Source: Takifugu bimaculatus (Eukaryota > Chordata > Actinopteri > Tetraodontiformes > Tetraodontidae). Taken from it: DNA of 64,000 bases. Below are positions 49,840 through 63,708 of this stretch, piece by piece. Both the position numbers and the translations under genes were made by a program. The stretch lies in contig CP034975.1 in NCBI GenBank assembly GCA_004026145.2, positions 24,319,861 to 24,383,860 on the forward strand, read 5' to 3'. Every line of letters starts with the position of its first letter. The stretch's first letter is position 1. The notes beneath the pieces are model-generated. The model was not told the origin of the DNA, ran no database searches, and saw nothing but the letters and a program-made list of their open reading frames with translations.

Positions 49840-49992
49840 ATGTCGGGAACACCCCTGCTCTGCTCTGGATCTGCGCCTTCAGACGGTGCCGAGGCGCACT
49901 GACACGCTCATCGGTCCACGTTCTCCGGACTGTCTGTCCCGCCCGTCGGACTCGCGTCCCCCCTGATTCTCCAGGTTCTCCGCAGCCTTCCG
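49840..49992 (+). promoter_or_regulatory. sytl5: Probable sytl5 promoter / non-coding first exon
   Basis: GC- and CpG-rich stretch in otherwise AT-rich DNA, on the same strand as sytl5. It ends at a consensus donor (CCTTCCG|GTAAGACC, exon end 49992). No long ORF crosses it. Assignment to sytl5 rests on strand, position and gene order only. Confidence 0.5.
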
Positions 49993-52972
49993 GTAAGACC
50001 ACCGCCGATCTGCGGGTCAGCCAGCAACACGCCAAGACCCTCGCATCGCTGCATTATCTCTGCCATATGGCACAGCCCCCGGTGTCATCTATCATTTCTC
50101 CTTCTTTTATCAGTCTTTATATTGCGGTGGGGGCTGCTGGGGTTTGTCGCGGGTCCAGTCTGTCCAGTATCACGACCCGGTCTGTGTTGGATTGTGACAT
50201 CAGAAAGAAATACTTTGCGAATAAAGTTAGCGGCGTTTGTGCAGGTGCAATGCAGCAAAAATCCCCTTTAGATCTCAGCTGGTTTCAACGGTGCGTCCGA
50301 ACTCAAACACTTGGTCTTATGTTGCTCTCTTGGCTCTGGAAGCATACAACAGTTTGGACAGGTTGACTGTCCACGTCCTTAGAATCCTTAGAACGATGGC
50401 AACAACTGATTATCTGTGTTTGTACAACTTTGGAGGTTTTTATGAAGGAGTTCCAGGGTCTGGAAAGGAAACAAATAACCTGCAGGGCTGAATATTTTCT
50501 GCTTCCCCGATCAGCAACAGGATCAGCTCAGTGGACATGGGACTCATTTCTGTGTAATTGATGGCTGCATAGTTGGACATTTTAGTTCTTTTGCCAAACT
50601 GATTTGCTTAAACTGTTTAAAATGGACAGAAGTGCCCAAAATTATCCTTGTGTAACGGGGGCCTTCCAGATACCTCTGTATAATTACACAAACTGTGTTT
50701 TTACTTATTTATGTTACCTTACCAAACACGGGGCAGGTGCTCCCTCTCAGGCAGACCTTGTATATCCCTCCCTTCCTTTTCGGGGTCCCCCCCATACGTA
50801 TATATGCCCTGATCGCACCTGAAGGATCCCTCTGTCATTCATTCTCTGTGAGAATGGTGAGCGTTCCTTCTGTTCCACTGACTTCAATATTTTAAAGGGC
50901 TAAACTCTTAAATTTCACTGGGACATTTTGGTTTGATTATAATCTTTCTGAAGGTTTGATGGAGAAGGGTTGTATTGTGCATTTTAAATGCTCCTCAGTC
51001 TCGCCGAAATAATATATGATTGGGACGACAACGGTGTGAACCTCTTTATTAAACACATGGAATTACTCATCTATTTATTGACGCAAGTTTGCAAATGGCA
51101 GAAGAGAACTGCAATGACAAAATAACCCCCATATAACTCCCACATCGTGGTTCTGTAATAAAACTTTGTATTTTTAAATAAGAACTACCATAAGTGGGAA
51201 ATTATTATGTCCAACTATAATACTAATTCCCTAAATTGGTTCATTTAAACTCCCCATTAAAGCGCCTCTCTTTTTAGGCTGCATTGTCAGTCACAGGAAG
51301 ATTGCTCCCCGGGGATTCTGCTGCTCTCACACTCAAGACTGCACACAGAATAAATTGGTCAATAAATGTAAAGAGAAGTCAGGGAATGAAGGGATTCCCC
51401 CGCTCATCCTCTTCATGCAGCACAGCTCCTCTTCAAGGGCAGAACGAAGCCCCGAGGAGTGTAGTCACACAGCATTACAGGTCTATGTCTGCCACATCTA
51501 ATGAGACGCACACCACACGCACATGCACGTGTGCGCGTGAGTGTCACATCCACTTTAGCAGCAGACATTACTACAACTTGCTGCACAACTCTCAGGCATC
51601 CTTCAAAAACAAACCAGAAGCGGTAACCTTAACCCGTCGGTGGGGATTTTGGGAAGCAGTAAACACACCTCAAAAAATAAGCAGGAAAAAAAGAAAACAA
51701 GCTGTGATTCATCGCAAAGAAATTGGAAAAACAACAACACAAGGTACCAGATCTGGCTTCTCAATGTAAAGACCTTATAACGATTGAGATGCTTTAATAT
51801 GAACGGGCTTTAAAAAGGTCATTTTTATTAAAGAACTTAAATAAATACCATCATTTCAGCTAAAGTTTTTTTTAGATCCAGTTCTTTCTTAAGCTAAAAA
51901 CTGGATCTGTTTCATTTAAGATGATTTTCTGGGTGTAGATTGTGAAGTTTTCAACGCACATTGTTTGATCTTAATTGGAAGAGGAAAATATAAATAAAGA
52001 ACAAGGTAATTTGGTTAATTATTCATAAACAAAGTACTGAGGTATAAAGTGCTACATGTTTTTGCAACTGACCCAGTTACCACTAATGTAAATGTCCCAT
52101 TAATGACGCACAACAAACCCGTCCTGTCCTTATCTTAACTATGTTAAAGAATATAAGGCTCCTTTAATGATCTATTCCTCCTGATCTCGGCAGTACTCTT
52201 AGAATTCCTCCCTATATTTTCTTTTGCAGCTGTAACCTGATAGATATGGAGATGGAAATTGGCAGCTAGGAGCTGCCAACCCTCTGTAATATCCAAGATA
52301 ATCTGCACAATTACCCTCAGATTGACTGCTGATGATCTGCACTGCTGTAACAAAGCTCGTGTGCGCTGCTGCTGCATTAACTGATGTCTAATCTCGACGG
52401 TGTTGTGTTATGCGGGGTTTCCTCTCCTCCCACCCGCTGGTGATGGAGATGCCGCGGATCTCTGAAGCGTGCTGCGCGCCCGTTTGGTATGCAGCATGTA
52501 GCCCCACGCACCCTCTGAGATACGCCGTCCCAGTTCAATCACGCCTGCAACAAAAGCAATCAGTGGAAGACCATTCGCAGAGTAACACTGCAGATGTGGT
52601 GGGGGGGGGGGGGGATGGGGAGAAACACCTGAACAGCAGGAATCTAATTTGAAGGCAGCACAGGGAGGAATGACTTGGATGGATAATAGATTGCCTTCGG
52701 GTGGCGATGCCACCATGTCGGCCTCTCTAAAGGAAACACGTCTGGACAGTTGTTGACTTGGGCCCGGGGGGGCAGGGGGCAACGAACACAATCCCAAAGG
52801 TTGATCAATGTCAACATGTAATATCCTCCAGTCCATCAAGTTATCACCTATGTTATGACCACCCAGGGCCTGTAATCGCCGCCTGCATTATCTGCATCAA
52901 TAAGTAGCATTTGAGATGCTTCATCAGGAACCAGTGAAGTCCCATCAGCCGACTATCTGTGTGGGGAGGGCC

Positions 52973-53010
52973 GATGCTAGCGGATGATGCTAGCGGATGA
53001 TGCTAGCCCA
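52973..53010. repeat. 13-bp tandem repeat, three copies
   Basis: Unit 'gatgctagcggat' occurs almost three times in a row. Confidence 0.85.
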
Positions 53011-55189
53011 TCTGCTAGCATTAACCCGAGCAAAAGCCCGCTGACGACAACATCAGACAGTTGGAACCGAAGGCTTGTTTGCCAACAACGGTGTGGTCAG
53101 GTTGTTTGGAGGGCAGGTTGAAAGGTTGACACAGCCCAGTTAATCAAATACAGAGACAATAGCCGGGAAGGCCAGGCTGTTTAATCAGCCGGCTCAAACT
53201 GGTTTGTGGAAGCAGCAGAAACTGCAGCAGCAGAGTCACAAAACCACTTTGAGTGTTTTTTTTTATTATTATTATTATTATTTTTGACAATATAAATAAG
53301 AGTTGAGTATAGTCCTATCCATATTCAGCAGTGCTGCACTGCCACAGCTTTGCCTTGTCAACAAGAGCAGCTTTTTTTGCCAGATTGTGGAAAGTGCTGG
53401 CGGCTGGTGTTTTTCCCTCCCTGTCTTTGACTGTTTAAGTCCCTTCAGCAGACTGTTGATCAACACTGGGAAATACCCACAACAGTTGGCTCATTAAATA
53501 TGTAAATTTTTAAGCCGTTTATGTCTTTACAATGATTGAATATTTTAGCTGTGCTAACGTTGCGCTGCTGTCAAAGATGGACAGATTCATTTAAATGATA
53601 TAATTCATACATTTGACTAGTGCGATTAACTGTGAGCAAGTAGAAATCTATTTGTATTCCAATAAAAAGAGTTTGTTTATTACTCTTTAGCAAATGCCGA
53701 CAGACAAAGGTGAGAGAGTCGACATTGTGTTTGCTATAATTTGTGCGATAGCATGCTTATAATAACAAATATGACAAATAATATGACAAAAACATAAATC
53801 AATTAATTCATCAGTGTTAAAGTTACGAACATTTTGCTTAAAAAGCAGCAAAAAGAAATCAAGACAACTGTAGAGTTTAAACCTTTCCAAATTACTCAGC
53901 CCTGTCTTTATACCTTTATCCCCCTTAAATGAACCTTTTTTAAAAGAATTGCTGCTTTCTGGAGCACCGGTGAACTTTAAACAGACTCGTTTCCCTGCAT
54001 GATGAGGCTTCATTAATTTTGTGGGTTATGCAGAAACACGGAGCTGCAGCCTTTTCCGGTGATCCGGCAGCTCTGGTAAATATCAGCGTCAGCCTGCTGC
54101 AGCAGAAACCAGGTGTTTTGGGGTGAATAACACTAAATATGTTATTGTTTTTGGATGCTGTTGATTTGGACCAAATATTCCCTGCCTCACCAGTCAACCA
54201 ACACAGGAGGAAAAAACTGTAAAAAAGAGAGGCCGTGCTTGGAATGTGCACCGTCCTGGAATTGAAACGCTAATGTAGATTTCACTTCTGCAAAAAGCAA
54301 TCTATCAAATAAGATATCAAGCTTTTCTCGAGGAAGAAGACCCCTAATTAGAATCCACTCAGGTTGAGTTTGGCCGTAGTTACACTTCCACAGGCTGATT
54401 TAGAGGATTTCCTTTAGTGCTGCAGCTGCTCTGAGGCAGACGAGCATCATTTAGACAGAAGTGGGTGAAATGAAATATTCATCTGCATGAGGAGAGAGAG
54501 ATGCTTCTAACTGGAATCTCTCCCTCTGTCTCTGTACATCCAGGCCGTTGGCTGAAACTGGGTTAATGAGATCTGATGCTGGAAGAACCCCCTCTTTAAG
54601 TGTGTAACTATTATCTTCATCACCTCTGAATGCAGCCTCGCTCTGTGGAAGCTGTTTCCCGGTAATTATTTGTGTTAGAGCTTCATTTTTCAGAGCCTGT
54701 GAGTGTTTTTCCAGCAGCAGAGTTCTGGTGAAACGGAGCTGTGGAGGAGACGCAGGCTGGCCAATTATGCCACTTTGCAGTTTGGGTGGATCTAATTAGC
54801 CCACGGATGCAGCGCTGATGGTCTGATTATTGATGATGTATTGAACTTACTACTACTCGGAAACAAAGGGAAACTATCTGCAGCGGAGGGGGTGGAATGT
54901 CAGGCAGTGATGAATTTCAAAATATTTACTAAATGTCTGCTGAGTGAAAGATTCTGGAGCCGTCGGCATTTTAGGCATGCAACAGCACCAGAGGCTCACT
55001 TTAGTGCACTTCCTGGACTGTTTCACGTTTCAGTGTCTGGGCTGAAAACAGGGATCAGGCGACATTTCTGTTAAACCAGAGGTCACTTCCCTACAGGCCC
55101 CGGGGAGGGCGGAGAGCCAGGTCATAATGTGTCAGGGGAAATCAATGATAAAATGTCATGTTAGGCGACACGCTGTTGTTCCCTACTGT

Positions 55190-55460
55190 ATATATAAACA
55201 GGAAGTAGGGATGAGGAGCGGAAGGGTGAAGGTTCAAGCCCCGGTGCAGGTGTTTTGGTCGCGATGGAGGTGCCAGAACACCTTCAGAGCACTGCCATGG
55301 TACCCTTGAGCAAGGTGTCATACCCCCACTTGGGGCCCTGGAATGAGCTGGGGACTCATTCTGTGTTGCTCCCTGCATTCACCCAAATGCAGCTGGGATA
55401 GAGTCCAGCACCCTCCCCATGACCCCGAAAGGGCTCAAGCGGTCAAGATTTTAAATAAAA
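55190..55460 (+). mobile_element. tRNA-derived SINE
   Basis: A B-box-like motif (GGTTCAAGCCC, near 55230) is followed by a body with 'gcactgccatggtacccttg' and the teleost SINE tail 'cagctgggatagagtccagc', 'aaagggctcaagcggtcaag'. It ends AT-rich with AATAAA. No clear target duplication could be placed. Confidence 0.6.
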
Positions 55461-56689
55461 CTAAAACATATTTTGTGGGAAATTGTGATATTTTGGTAAT
55501 TGGTATATTCAGGAGATTATAATTGCATGTATTCATGCATTTATGTATATAATTATAATGAAAACTCAATAAACAAAAAAGACAGTTTGGATCTTTTAAC
55601 ATTGCTGAAATTCTCTTTTTACTGGAATGTGTAATAAATAAATCATATACAAGTTGGCTTTTTGGAGCAAAACATGAATAATTCCAGCATTCATTATATT
55701 ACGAAAGAATTTTAAGCATAAAGGCTCTGGAATGAATAATAAAGCATCACGTTAGCAGCCAGGTAGTGGTGGTAAATATAAATGTTCCCTTTTCTCCCGG
55801 TTTTATTTATAATAAAAGTAAAGAGCTTATTTAGCCTGACCACCTGAGACTGGACCGGCACCGATGGTAACACAATGGTTGTCCTTCTCCAGCTCTGCTG
55901 CTCTCCTCGGAGGAGCAGGATCACTTTTTCCTTGAATCCACGCTGCCCTCTCCTCTTAATTAGCATGTGAAGTGACACAACCATCTTATCAGTGCAGAGA
56001 AAATAAGCAATGGCACTGGAGTGCTCAGTGAGGGTGAAAATGTGTGGAGGGAGGGGAAGTGCTGGGAGCTGGGAGAGGACTGCTGACAGGGGGCTCAGGC
56101 TAAGGTTCTCAAAGGGAGCTTACTCTGTTGGCTTGTTTCTTTTTCCTATTTTCTGCTCCATTGAGCCCTGCAGGGGATTCTGCAGGTCTGCAGCATTGAT
56201 CATCACTGATCACGGCTCCTGCGAGAGTTACACAATATCACGGAGGCCGCAACACGAAGGGCAGTGTTTTAAATGGCAGTCATGGCTGAGCAGGACTTGC
56301 TCTTAAACAGTGACAGCAAGTACAAAAGCCCCTGAAACAGAGCTGAGAGAAGCATTCACGCACTCACATCAGGCAGCAATTCTTTTGCTTAGCTTAGCCT
56401 GTAACAATGAGTAAGACTAAAGGATCCCTGCTCTGCGTTTAAGGCAGGATGGGTTTACGTCTCAACCACAAGGTTACTCCTAGCGCTACAGAGAAGAATT
56501 GAAAATGCATTAAGGCACAAAGAGACATACTTGAATATGTTCCTGAGGGAGCTTTGCGCCACTATGACCTTGTTAAGGGATAAATCAGTCGCTGATGGTG
56601 CTGCTGACAAACTCACCCCCCCGTCTGTTCCCTCATATTTCCAGCTTCCTCCATTTGGCCTATAGTTATATTAGCTAACCTAGATTGAC

Positions 56690-56765
56690 CTTAGCAGTGA
56701 GCCGTGGTGACTTGCCCAGGGTGTATCCCCACTGCTCACCCCAAGGCAGCTGGGATAGGCTCCAA
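56690..56765 (+). mobile_element. SINE fragment
   Basis: Short piece sharing 'ggcagctgggataggctcca' with the SINE at 55190-55460, preceded by 'cccagggtgtatccccactg'. Truncated at both ends. Confidence 0.5.
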
Positions 56766-58751
56766 TAACAATGACTTCGGAGCAGCCATCAAGCCTCCGT
56801 AACGCTGAACTCCTCAGTTCGAAACACTTTACAGAGACGTCCGTTGCCCAGTGCCCAGTGTTTGAATGTGGAGCCTGTGGAAAACTGAGGTAAATGTATT
56901 GACAGCTGCCTTGGTGAAAATAAGCCCTCTTCCTGCTGCGTTTGACAACACGAACCGACTTTGGAAGACAGAAGGAGGAACCTGCAGAAGGCAGAACCTT
57001 AATCACCGTCGTGCCCTCTCTGTTTGGCGCCGGCTTAAAGGAGGTGACTCATTCTTATCAGCCTCGAACATCAGTCCATTACTTTTGAGGAACCAAATGA
57101 TTAGGGACTTAAATTGGATTCTGATGGACAGACCTGTGCGAACAGCTTACCGAACTGCTACCCAGAGTCCAGAGGCTGAACAGGGGGACCAGCTTATTTG
57201 CAGACAGCCTGATTGTCCCTGACATGGATTCGAAGGCTGTGACATCACTGTCCAGCAGGGGGCCCGAACAGGCAGCCGCACTGTCGGATTTGTTGTTGTC
57301 TCCTCTTGGGGGAGAAACAAAAACGGTCACCTTTTCAGGGGAAGGCTCTCCCCCCTCCTATAACATGTCATTTGGAGCTTCCTGTGAAGATGATGGCTGC
57401 TTATTGATTTCACCTCGGCCTTCACAGGTCCATACCTGATCCCAGGAAGCGGGTTACCCGCGAGGGAGATTTACAGATGAGAGAGTGGGAAAAGTGTCAT
57501 TTGTTTTATTTCCTTTAAGATTATATAGCCTCCTTCAACAGAATCCATACAGGGAATGTCACTGAAGGTGATCTGGGAAAGTCCGGCCAGTAATAAATGT
57601 AATAGCTCCCTTCCTCCCACTTTAATCTGCGACAATCTATGTTTCATCTTATTCCAGTAAAAACAATCAGATTTTATGTCTCTCTGTGTTTTTATGGCTT
57701 TTTGATGCTCGTAATACCTGCGATTATTGTAATGTCTCCCTGAGGAATTAGCCGGACCATTAAACTCTCTGTGTGGCTCCAGAACATCTCTGCTCTGCTT
57801 TCTTCAGCTCTTTGACACAATTTCCCCTGGAGACTTAAGCACAATAAATTTGAGCCACACTTGTAAATTTAATCTGATCCTCTGTTTGAGGGTTATTGTT
57901 GGTTTCAGAATTCACGTTTGAACTGGGTTTAGGTTAAGGGTTAGGCATTTGGTTCTGATGGTTAGTAAGGAACTGGGGAATGCATGAGAGTCCTCACAAA
58001 GATAGAAATCTTTGTGCGTGTGTATTTACTATTTGCCAGCATTAATGCCAAAAATTGGGATTGTAAAAAACCACAAATATGTCCTAGATTCCCTCCTAAA
58101 ATGTGAGAGGAAAGTGGCAGCAACACCAAAAGAGGAAGCAGGCAATCAAAGCACAGAAAAGGAAACAGTGCTCAGGAAGCTGGGCAGGACAACAGAGGGA
58201 AAACCATTAGAGCGAAGAATAACACTGGGAAGACGCTCATCAGGGGGAGAGGAAAGTCGGACCAAAAAGAACATCTGGAGAGACTAAAAAGGGCTTTTAG
58301 AACTGCAGCTTAAGTTGGTTAAGGTGTTGGTTGAATCCACAATTGCTGTGTCTGGGGCTTGTCTGATACTTACTGTGTTGGCGGGAGCCTGGTGATGGCG
58401 GCGGTCAAGGTCACCTTCGTCCTCAGAGATGAATGAATGTTGGAAAATATGGCGCCGTGTGGGGCAGCAGGTCCCCTTAATGAGCCGTTATAAATAGTTA
58501 CCCAGGCTGGGCCTGGACGTTGTTGTGTACAAGTAGCCAAAAACTCTTGACTTGATGATGAATAATTCATTCCGTCTACGCTTGATTAGACACGGTCATT
58601 ATAGAAACACTTCCTGACAGTTATTACTGTCACATCAATGATTCAAGAGGAAATTATACAGCATCCTTGGAATTACCACAGGGGAGTTTAAGGCATTATG
58701 TATCCAGACGTAGGAGTGAGACCAATCTGACACAAACACCCATATATATAT

Positions 58752-58841
58752 AATGGTATTTTCCTTTTAACTTTTAAATGACAACAAAGAATCTGATCAG
58801 ATTCTTTGTTGTCATTTAAAAGTTAAAGGGAAAATACCATT
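58752..58841. repeat. Near-perfect 90-bp palindrome without spacer
   Basis: Two 45-bp arms (58752-58796 and 58797-58841) are reverse complements with a single mismatch and no loop. The centre is 'atctgatcagat'. An AT dinucleotide tract lies just left of it. Confidence 0.92.
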
Positions 58842-61423
58842 TCAGCAGTGCAACGAGGATAGCATCAATAATAATTAGATAAAATAAACACTTAAAGTAA
58901 AAATATAGCAATATGAAAACATACGCCCGCAGCAGGTTGATTGACTGTTGTAAAGGGCTTAAGGTGCAAGGGGGGGTGGGGTGGAAATGAGTGTGTTTGT
59001 TGGTAGGAGGTGCAATCCATTTACTCCCCTTAGAGGTTGTGAAAGAAGCTGCTCAGCATCCTGGCAGATGTGCAGCAGATGCTCTTGTACCTCTTCTCAG
59101 ACAGTAGGAGGGACAACAGCCATGAGAGGGATGGTGGGGGTCCCTGACGACGGAGGGAGCTCTGTGGATGCTGCTCGTAGATCTCCTTCAGGAAAGGCAG
59201 AGGGGCACCAATGACTCAGGCTCATGAGATGCTTTTGGCTCGTAAGCCCCCAGCTCCCAAACAGGAAGTGCATCAGGATGGTTTCAATTTTGCCCCTTTA
59301 AAAGGTGGTGAGCTTCTGGGGGGGGGGGACTCTGAGCTCGGACTCCCAGGACCTTAACACCACAGCACCATAGATGTTCATTGGTGGCTGTTTGGCAACA
59401 TTCCAGACAGAAGGATGGACGAAGTTATGGGATTTGCACCATGCAGGGAGCAGCTCCTCCTCCCTCCTGCATGCAGAATCATTATTGTCCCCCCCCCACT
59501 TTGAGTTGTCAGCCGACTCCCTGTGGTTGGTGTTGTGTCTACCAGTACAGTGGTGGGTCGGCGGGCCGAACCGATCAGGGCCTGGAGGAAAGTCTGCGAT
59601 GGTCCAGGATGGTTTATTGCCCACCTTGACTGGCTGCTGCCGCTGTGTCAGGAAGTCAAGAATCCAGCTGCCACCTGAAGCAGCTTCAGCGTGTCCACCA
59701 GTTGTTGTGGAATGAGCATATTCCAGGAGAATATGAAGAATCTGGTATAATTCTTGTGTAAAGTTGAATTTATTTTAGGGAAAAGGGGGCCAGAATCCGT
59801 CTTGTCCAGGTCAGTATATTTCTGGAACATGAAAGCACAGTCGGGTGTTTCTAGCTGCATTTATGGCCGGAGTTGGTGGGACGCTCATAGCTGCATTTGA
59901 TAGACAGAAGAGCGACCGGAGGGGTATTGAGGGTTGTTTGGATGATAAGTTTAGAGGGATCAATCAGATGATGTCACAGTTCAGATCGTATGACTGAATA
60001 TGACCAAACACCCGCAAAGTTGTTACTCCACCAGCTGATTCAACTTTCAGCAGTGGACCATCATATGAACCCGCTCTATAAATATTAGCTAATAAATATG
60101 GAATTTCTGTCCTTTGAAAATTGTTTCTGTAAATCAGCAATGATCCCTCAAATGAATTTACTCTCCCCGAGTTCATCTAATGGCTCTTTGATGGGCTCTT
60201 TGTTGGGCTCTTTTTGACTCAGACACAGCTGCAGTTCTGCTCAGGATTCCATCACCACAGATGTCACAACGTGCCTTTGGTTGCTAATTGAGCTGAGATG
60301 ATGCCTGGTGGCTCATTACTGCTACTTCATGGAAAGTGGCGACGCGAGAGGCGGCAGATGAAAGAGACTGCCGTTTAAGAGACAGAAAGAGCAGAAAGTG
60401 TGGCCAGGGTGACGAGAGTTTCAGATGGCACGTTTAGTGGAGACAAAAACAATGAGCTCATTGACAAGTTTGCAATCCATCCTGAGGGAGGGCGGGGCGA
60501 GGACTGTCTGCATGAAATGTCAGCCCTATCAATCACCATATTAGCTGTGATGTTCTCATGGTACACAGGCTTCAGAAAGAAATGAGACGTTCCATAAACA
60601 TGGCCAAATGTTCTCATCCAGAAGAAGTCAAAGAAACAGTATAATCACTAAAATATTCCGTTTAGCACAAAAATGGCAGCCAGAGTGGGTGTTGTGTTCA
60701 TACAGGCTGTATTAATGGAAAGGAAGCATTAATGTGTTTACTAAACATCAGATGGAATCAGATGTTAAAGACAGACTTGTTGTCTGTACCAGAAATTAAG
60801 CATTGGCCTCACATGTTGTAGTTCTGGAACTATTACTGACAAAGAGCATTAGTGGCAGCATTAGTGGCCGCTAATGCTAAAGTGCTAATGATAACATGCC
60901 AGCATTCTCGTGTCCTAATCAGCATTATAATTAGTACAACTTTGTTATGAGTCCAGGAAATTAAATGGCTTTGCCATTAGAAATGAAGAAATGTTGTATT
61001 TTCAATATCAGTCCTCAGTTTAATTTGGGTTTAGTTTGTCCACCACCCATGGCTTCAGTGACGAGCAATGTTTCAATTAGTGTCTTCCACACATATCGGT
61101 GGACCAGCATATAAAATAGCAGAGTTCCATCCAGCTCAATTTGTCACCTGTCAGCCGCCTTTCACTGATTACCCTCTTTGTTTGAACCCATGCAGGTTTC
61201 CCGAGAGGATCGTCTTCCTCAACATTTGGAGGAGATTTGGAGGGAAACGCTGCGCAAAAGGATTAAGGATTATGCCAAGTGAAAAAGAACAAATCGATTA
61301 GCAGAATGAGGCTGGAAAACGAGGGAGGGTGGCACTGTAGAAGCATGATGCAGCTTTGGTCTGACTCCCTTACATGCAACCACTTGGCTGATTCCACTGG
61401 CGGCATTTAGACCTGAGGGAGCG

Positions 61424-63708
61424 ATGGAGCAGCTCGGGGAGGACCTGGATTTCGCCTTTCTGCTGGAGCACGAGAGAGACATGATCCTGAAGGTGTTGCA
61501 GAAAGATGAGAAGCTCAGGAAGAGGGAGGAGAAGAGGATACGGTGGCGACTCCATCTGAAAGCGTTTGAAATCGTTGCTTCTTTGATGGCTCCCCTGATG
61601 GTCTTTTCTTTGTGTCAAACAGGCGACTGAAGAACGAGCTGTTGGAAATGAAACACAAAGGCTTCCATCGGCCACAGGAGGTTGGAGAGCGCCAGTGCGC
61701 TCGCTGCCTCAAGGCCTTGGGTCTGATCTTTGGGCGCGGCGATCTCTGCACAGAATGTCAGCTGCGCATCTGCAATGACTGCAGCATTAAACTACCCAAC
61801 ACCTACCAGTGGAAGTGTAACGTGTGTGCCAAGATCTCGTAAGTCCTCCAGATATTCGGGTCTGGTAACCACTGGTGTGCTGCATGAGTGTTGGTGCCAT
61901 TTGATGTGTGTGCCCAGTCTTCATAGGTGGGTTTGGAACTTTAAATGATATTGGAAACAGTAGTGACTGTGTAGGGGGCAGCAATATGGCCTCCACTTTA
62001 GGGAAGGAGTCCATCGAGGTCACGAGGTGGGTTATGGGAGCAGAAAGCAAAGCAAAGGTTTACCTCTCTGCACAGGTGATGCACTGGGCTGGCAAGGTGA
62101 CCTTCCTGTTTGGTGAAGGTTGGTGCTTCTTGTGTACAGAGATTAGCATCAAGTAAATACGCAGCCTGGGATTTTCCCTCAGCAGAGATGTTGCTGCACC
62201 GCTGTCGCTGTGGCCAAGCTGCATTCCGGGAGTGAATCTCCTGGTCCTGGTCCAGCCTCAGAACCAGGTCCTGGTTCTGAGGCTGCTACCTCATTGGCTT
62301 GTTTTACTGGGACACAGAATAGAACAGGAACATTTGGATACCCCCAGAATCATCACTGGAAGTTAAATATTGGACAAGTTAGTTCATTGGTGCATTTCTA
62401 GTAAAAGTTTAAAACATTTTTAAAACATTAACCTCGTCACATCCTCTAGTTTTATGTAAATTGCAATGTTCGTTATTTATTGTTAAAAGTTTTATGAGTG
62501 TACTTACTTTGTCATCCTGGTTGTTTATGTAAAATGTAAAGGTCAAATTTCTCGAGGTTTGTTTTTTTTTTGGAGAAAAGAATGAATGTCAGAACACTTT
62601 AAAGCTGTTTACCAGCCAATATTTCTTTTTTGCTCAACTCCTCTGATCATTTGATCATGTCTGGTCCTGTTTAGGAAAGGATTTCCCTCATGCTTTGGCT
62701 TTTACTGTGTAAATGCCAGTGCATACAAATGGATCAAACTCATTTTTCTTTTGTTAGAGAGCACGTAACCCATTTTCCTGCAAACCAGGAGCTTGAAGTC
62801 TGAAGTATTCTGAGCGTCTGAGTTTACTGGACCTGTTCTGATATTGTTATTGCCTCCAATTATTAGAGAACTGGTTTAGAGAGATTTTACAGATCTGCTT
62901 TGAAATAAAGCTGAATGAATCAAGCTGATCCAATAAATATCAGGATTTAGTACCGTGGCTGTTTCACCTACAGTCGATGTAAAGAGAAATAAATGTGATA
63001 AAACCCGCTGTGAATAACTCAAATGATTCAAATAATGATACATTTAATTAAATATGCTTGATTCTAGTTGGGTAAAACCTGGAAAATATCAGACTGATTG
63101 TGTTTATTGTGCGGCGATTTAACCGCTCTAACAATTTCCTGTGACGGGTCAATAAACTATCAATCGAAATTCAGATAAGATCAAACTCCAGCTGCAACAA
63201 CTCTTGTTGAAGGTAATTAATAGTTTGTCAAAGTTTTTTTCTTTTTGAACTTTACAAACTTTGTTGACACTCTGGCGTCACCCGCTGAATGATTACTCGC
63301 CACCGTGGACCCAGGGGCTTTGGTGGGTTTGTCAGTCTTAAACAAATACTGGAGGCCAGTTGGATCCACTCAGTGGAGACTGTGTTTGCAGGGAGCTGAA
63401 GGTGGCAACAGGAGAGTGGTTCCTGGAGGAGCGGTCCAAGCGCTTTGAGCAGGGAGTGCCCAGCAGTGACGCCATCAAACAGACCATCATGAGCATCCCA
63501 TACTGTGAGTTTGGCTCACTGGTCCCAAAACCCTCCATCGTTGGGCTTCTGAGTACGGTTTGCTGACGCTCTCTGTGTTTGAACGGCTAGCTGCAGAAAA
63601 CAAATCGACAGAGAATCTGTCGGTGGCTAGTGACTTGGAGGCAACGGACACTCCGAAATCCAAAAGATCCGCCATACGCAGCGTAGTGGATGGTGCCAGG
63701 AGGAGAGG
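61424..63708 (+). CDS. sytl5: Synaptotagmin-like protein 5 (5' part)
   Basis: Rab27 effector of the Slp (granuphilin) family, which links Rab27-bearing vesicles to the plasma membrane. Four coding exons are present: 61424-61542, 61623-61838, 63392-63504 and 63591-63708, about 188 residues. The rest, including the C2A/C2B domains, lies beyond the window. The N-terminal Slp homology domain is complete. SHD1 is the helix FAFLLEHERDMILKVLQKD...RLKNELLE. The central zinc finger has four CxxC pairs (CARC, CTEC, CNDC, CNVC), and SHD2 begins at ATGEWFLEERSKRF. Zinc-finger Slps include SYTL4 and SYTL5. Wording (GLIFGRGDLC, ELKVATGEWF) and synteny next to dynlt3 favour SYTL5. The first donor (CG|GTGGCG) is weak. 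Confidence 0.93.

Larger units (their letters stand above)
49993..61423. other. Putative sytl5 intron 1 (11.4 kb), non-coding
   Basis: No convincing protein-coding similarity in any frame. It contains two tRNA-derived SINE pieces (about 55190-55460 and 56690-56765), a 13-bp triplicated repeat (52973-53010), a G-run near 52598-52613, and a 90-bp palindrome (58752-58841). Several small ORFs of 60-160 codons lack composition or similarity support. Confidence 0.6.

Noticed and set aside
51284..51769. 161-codon ORF in the putative sytl5 intron
   Set aside because: No similarity, no splice context, amino-acid composition like random translation.
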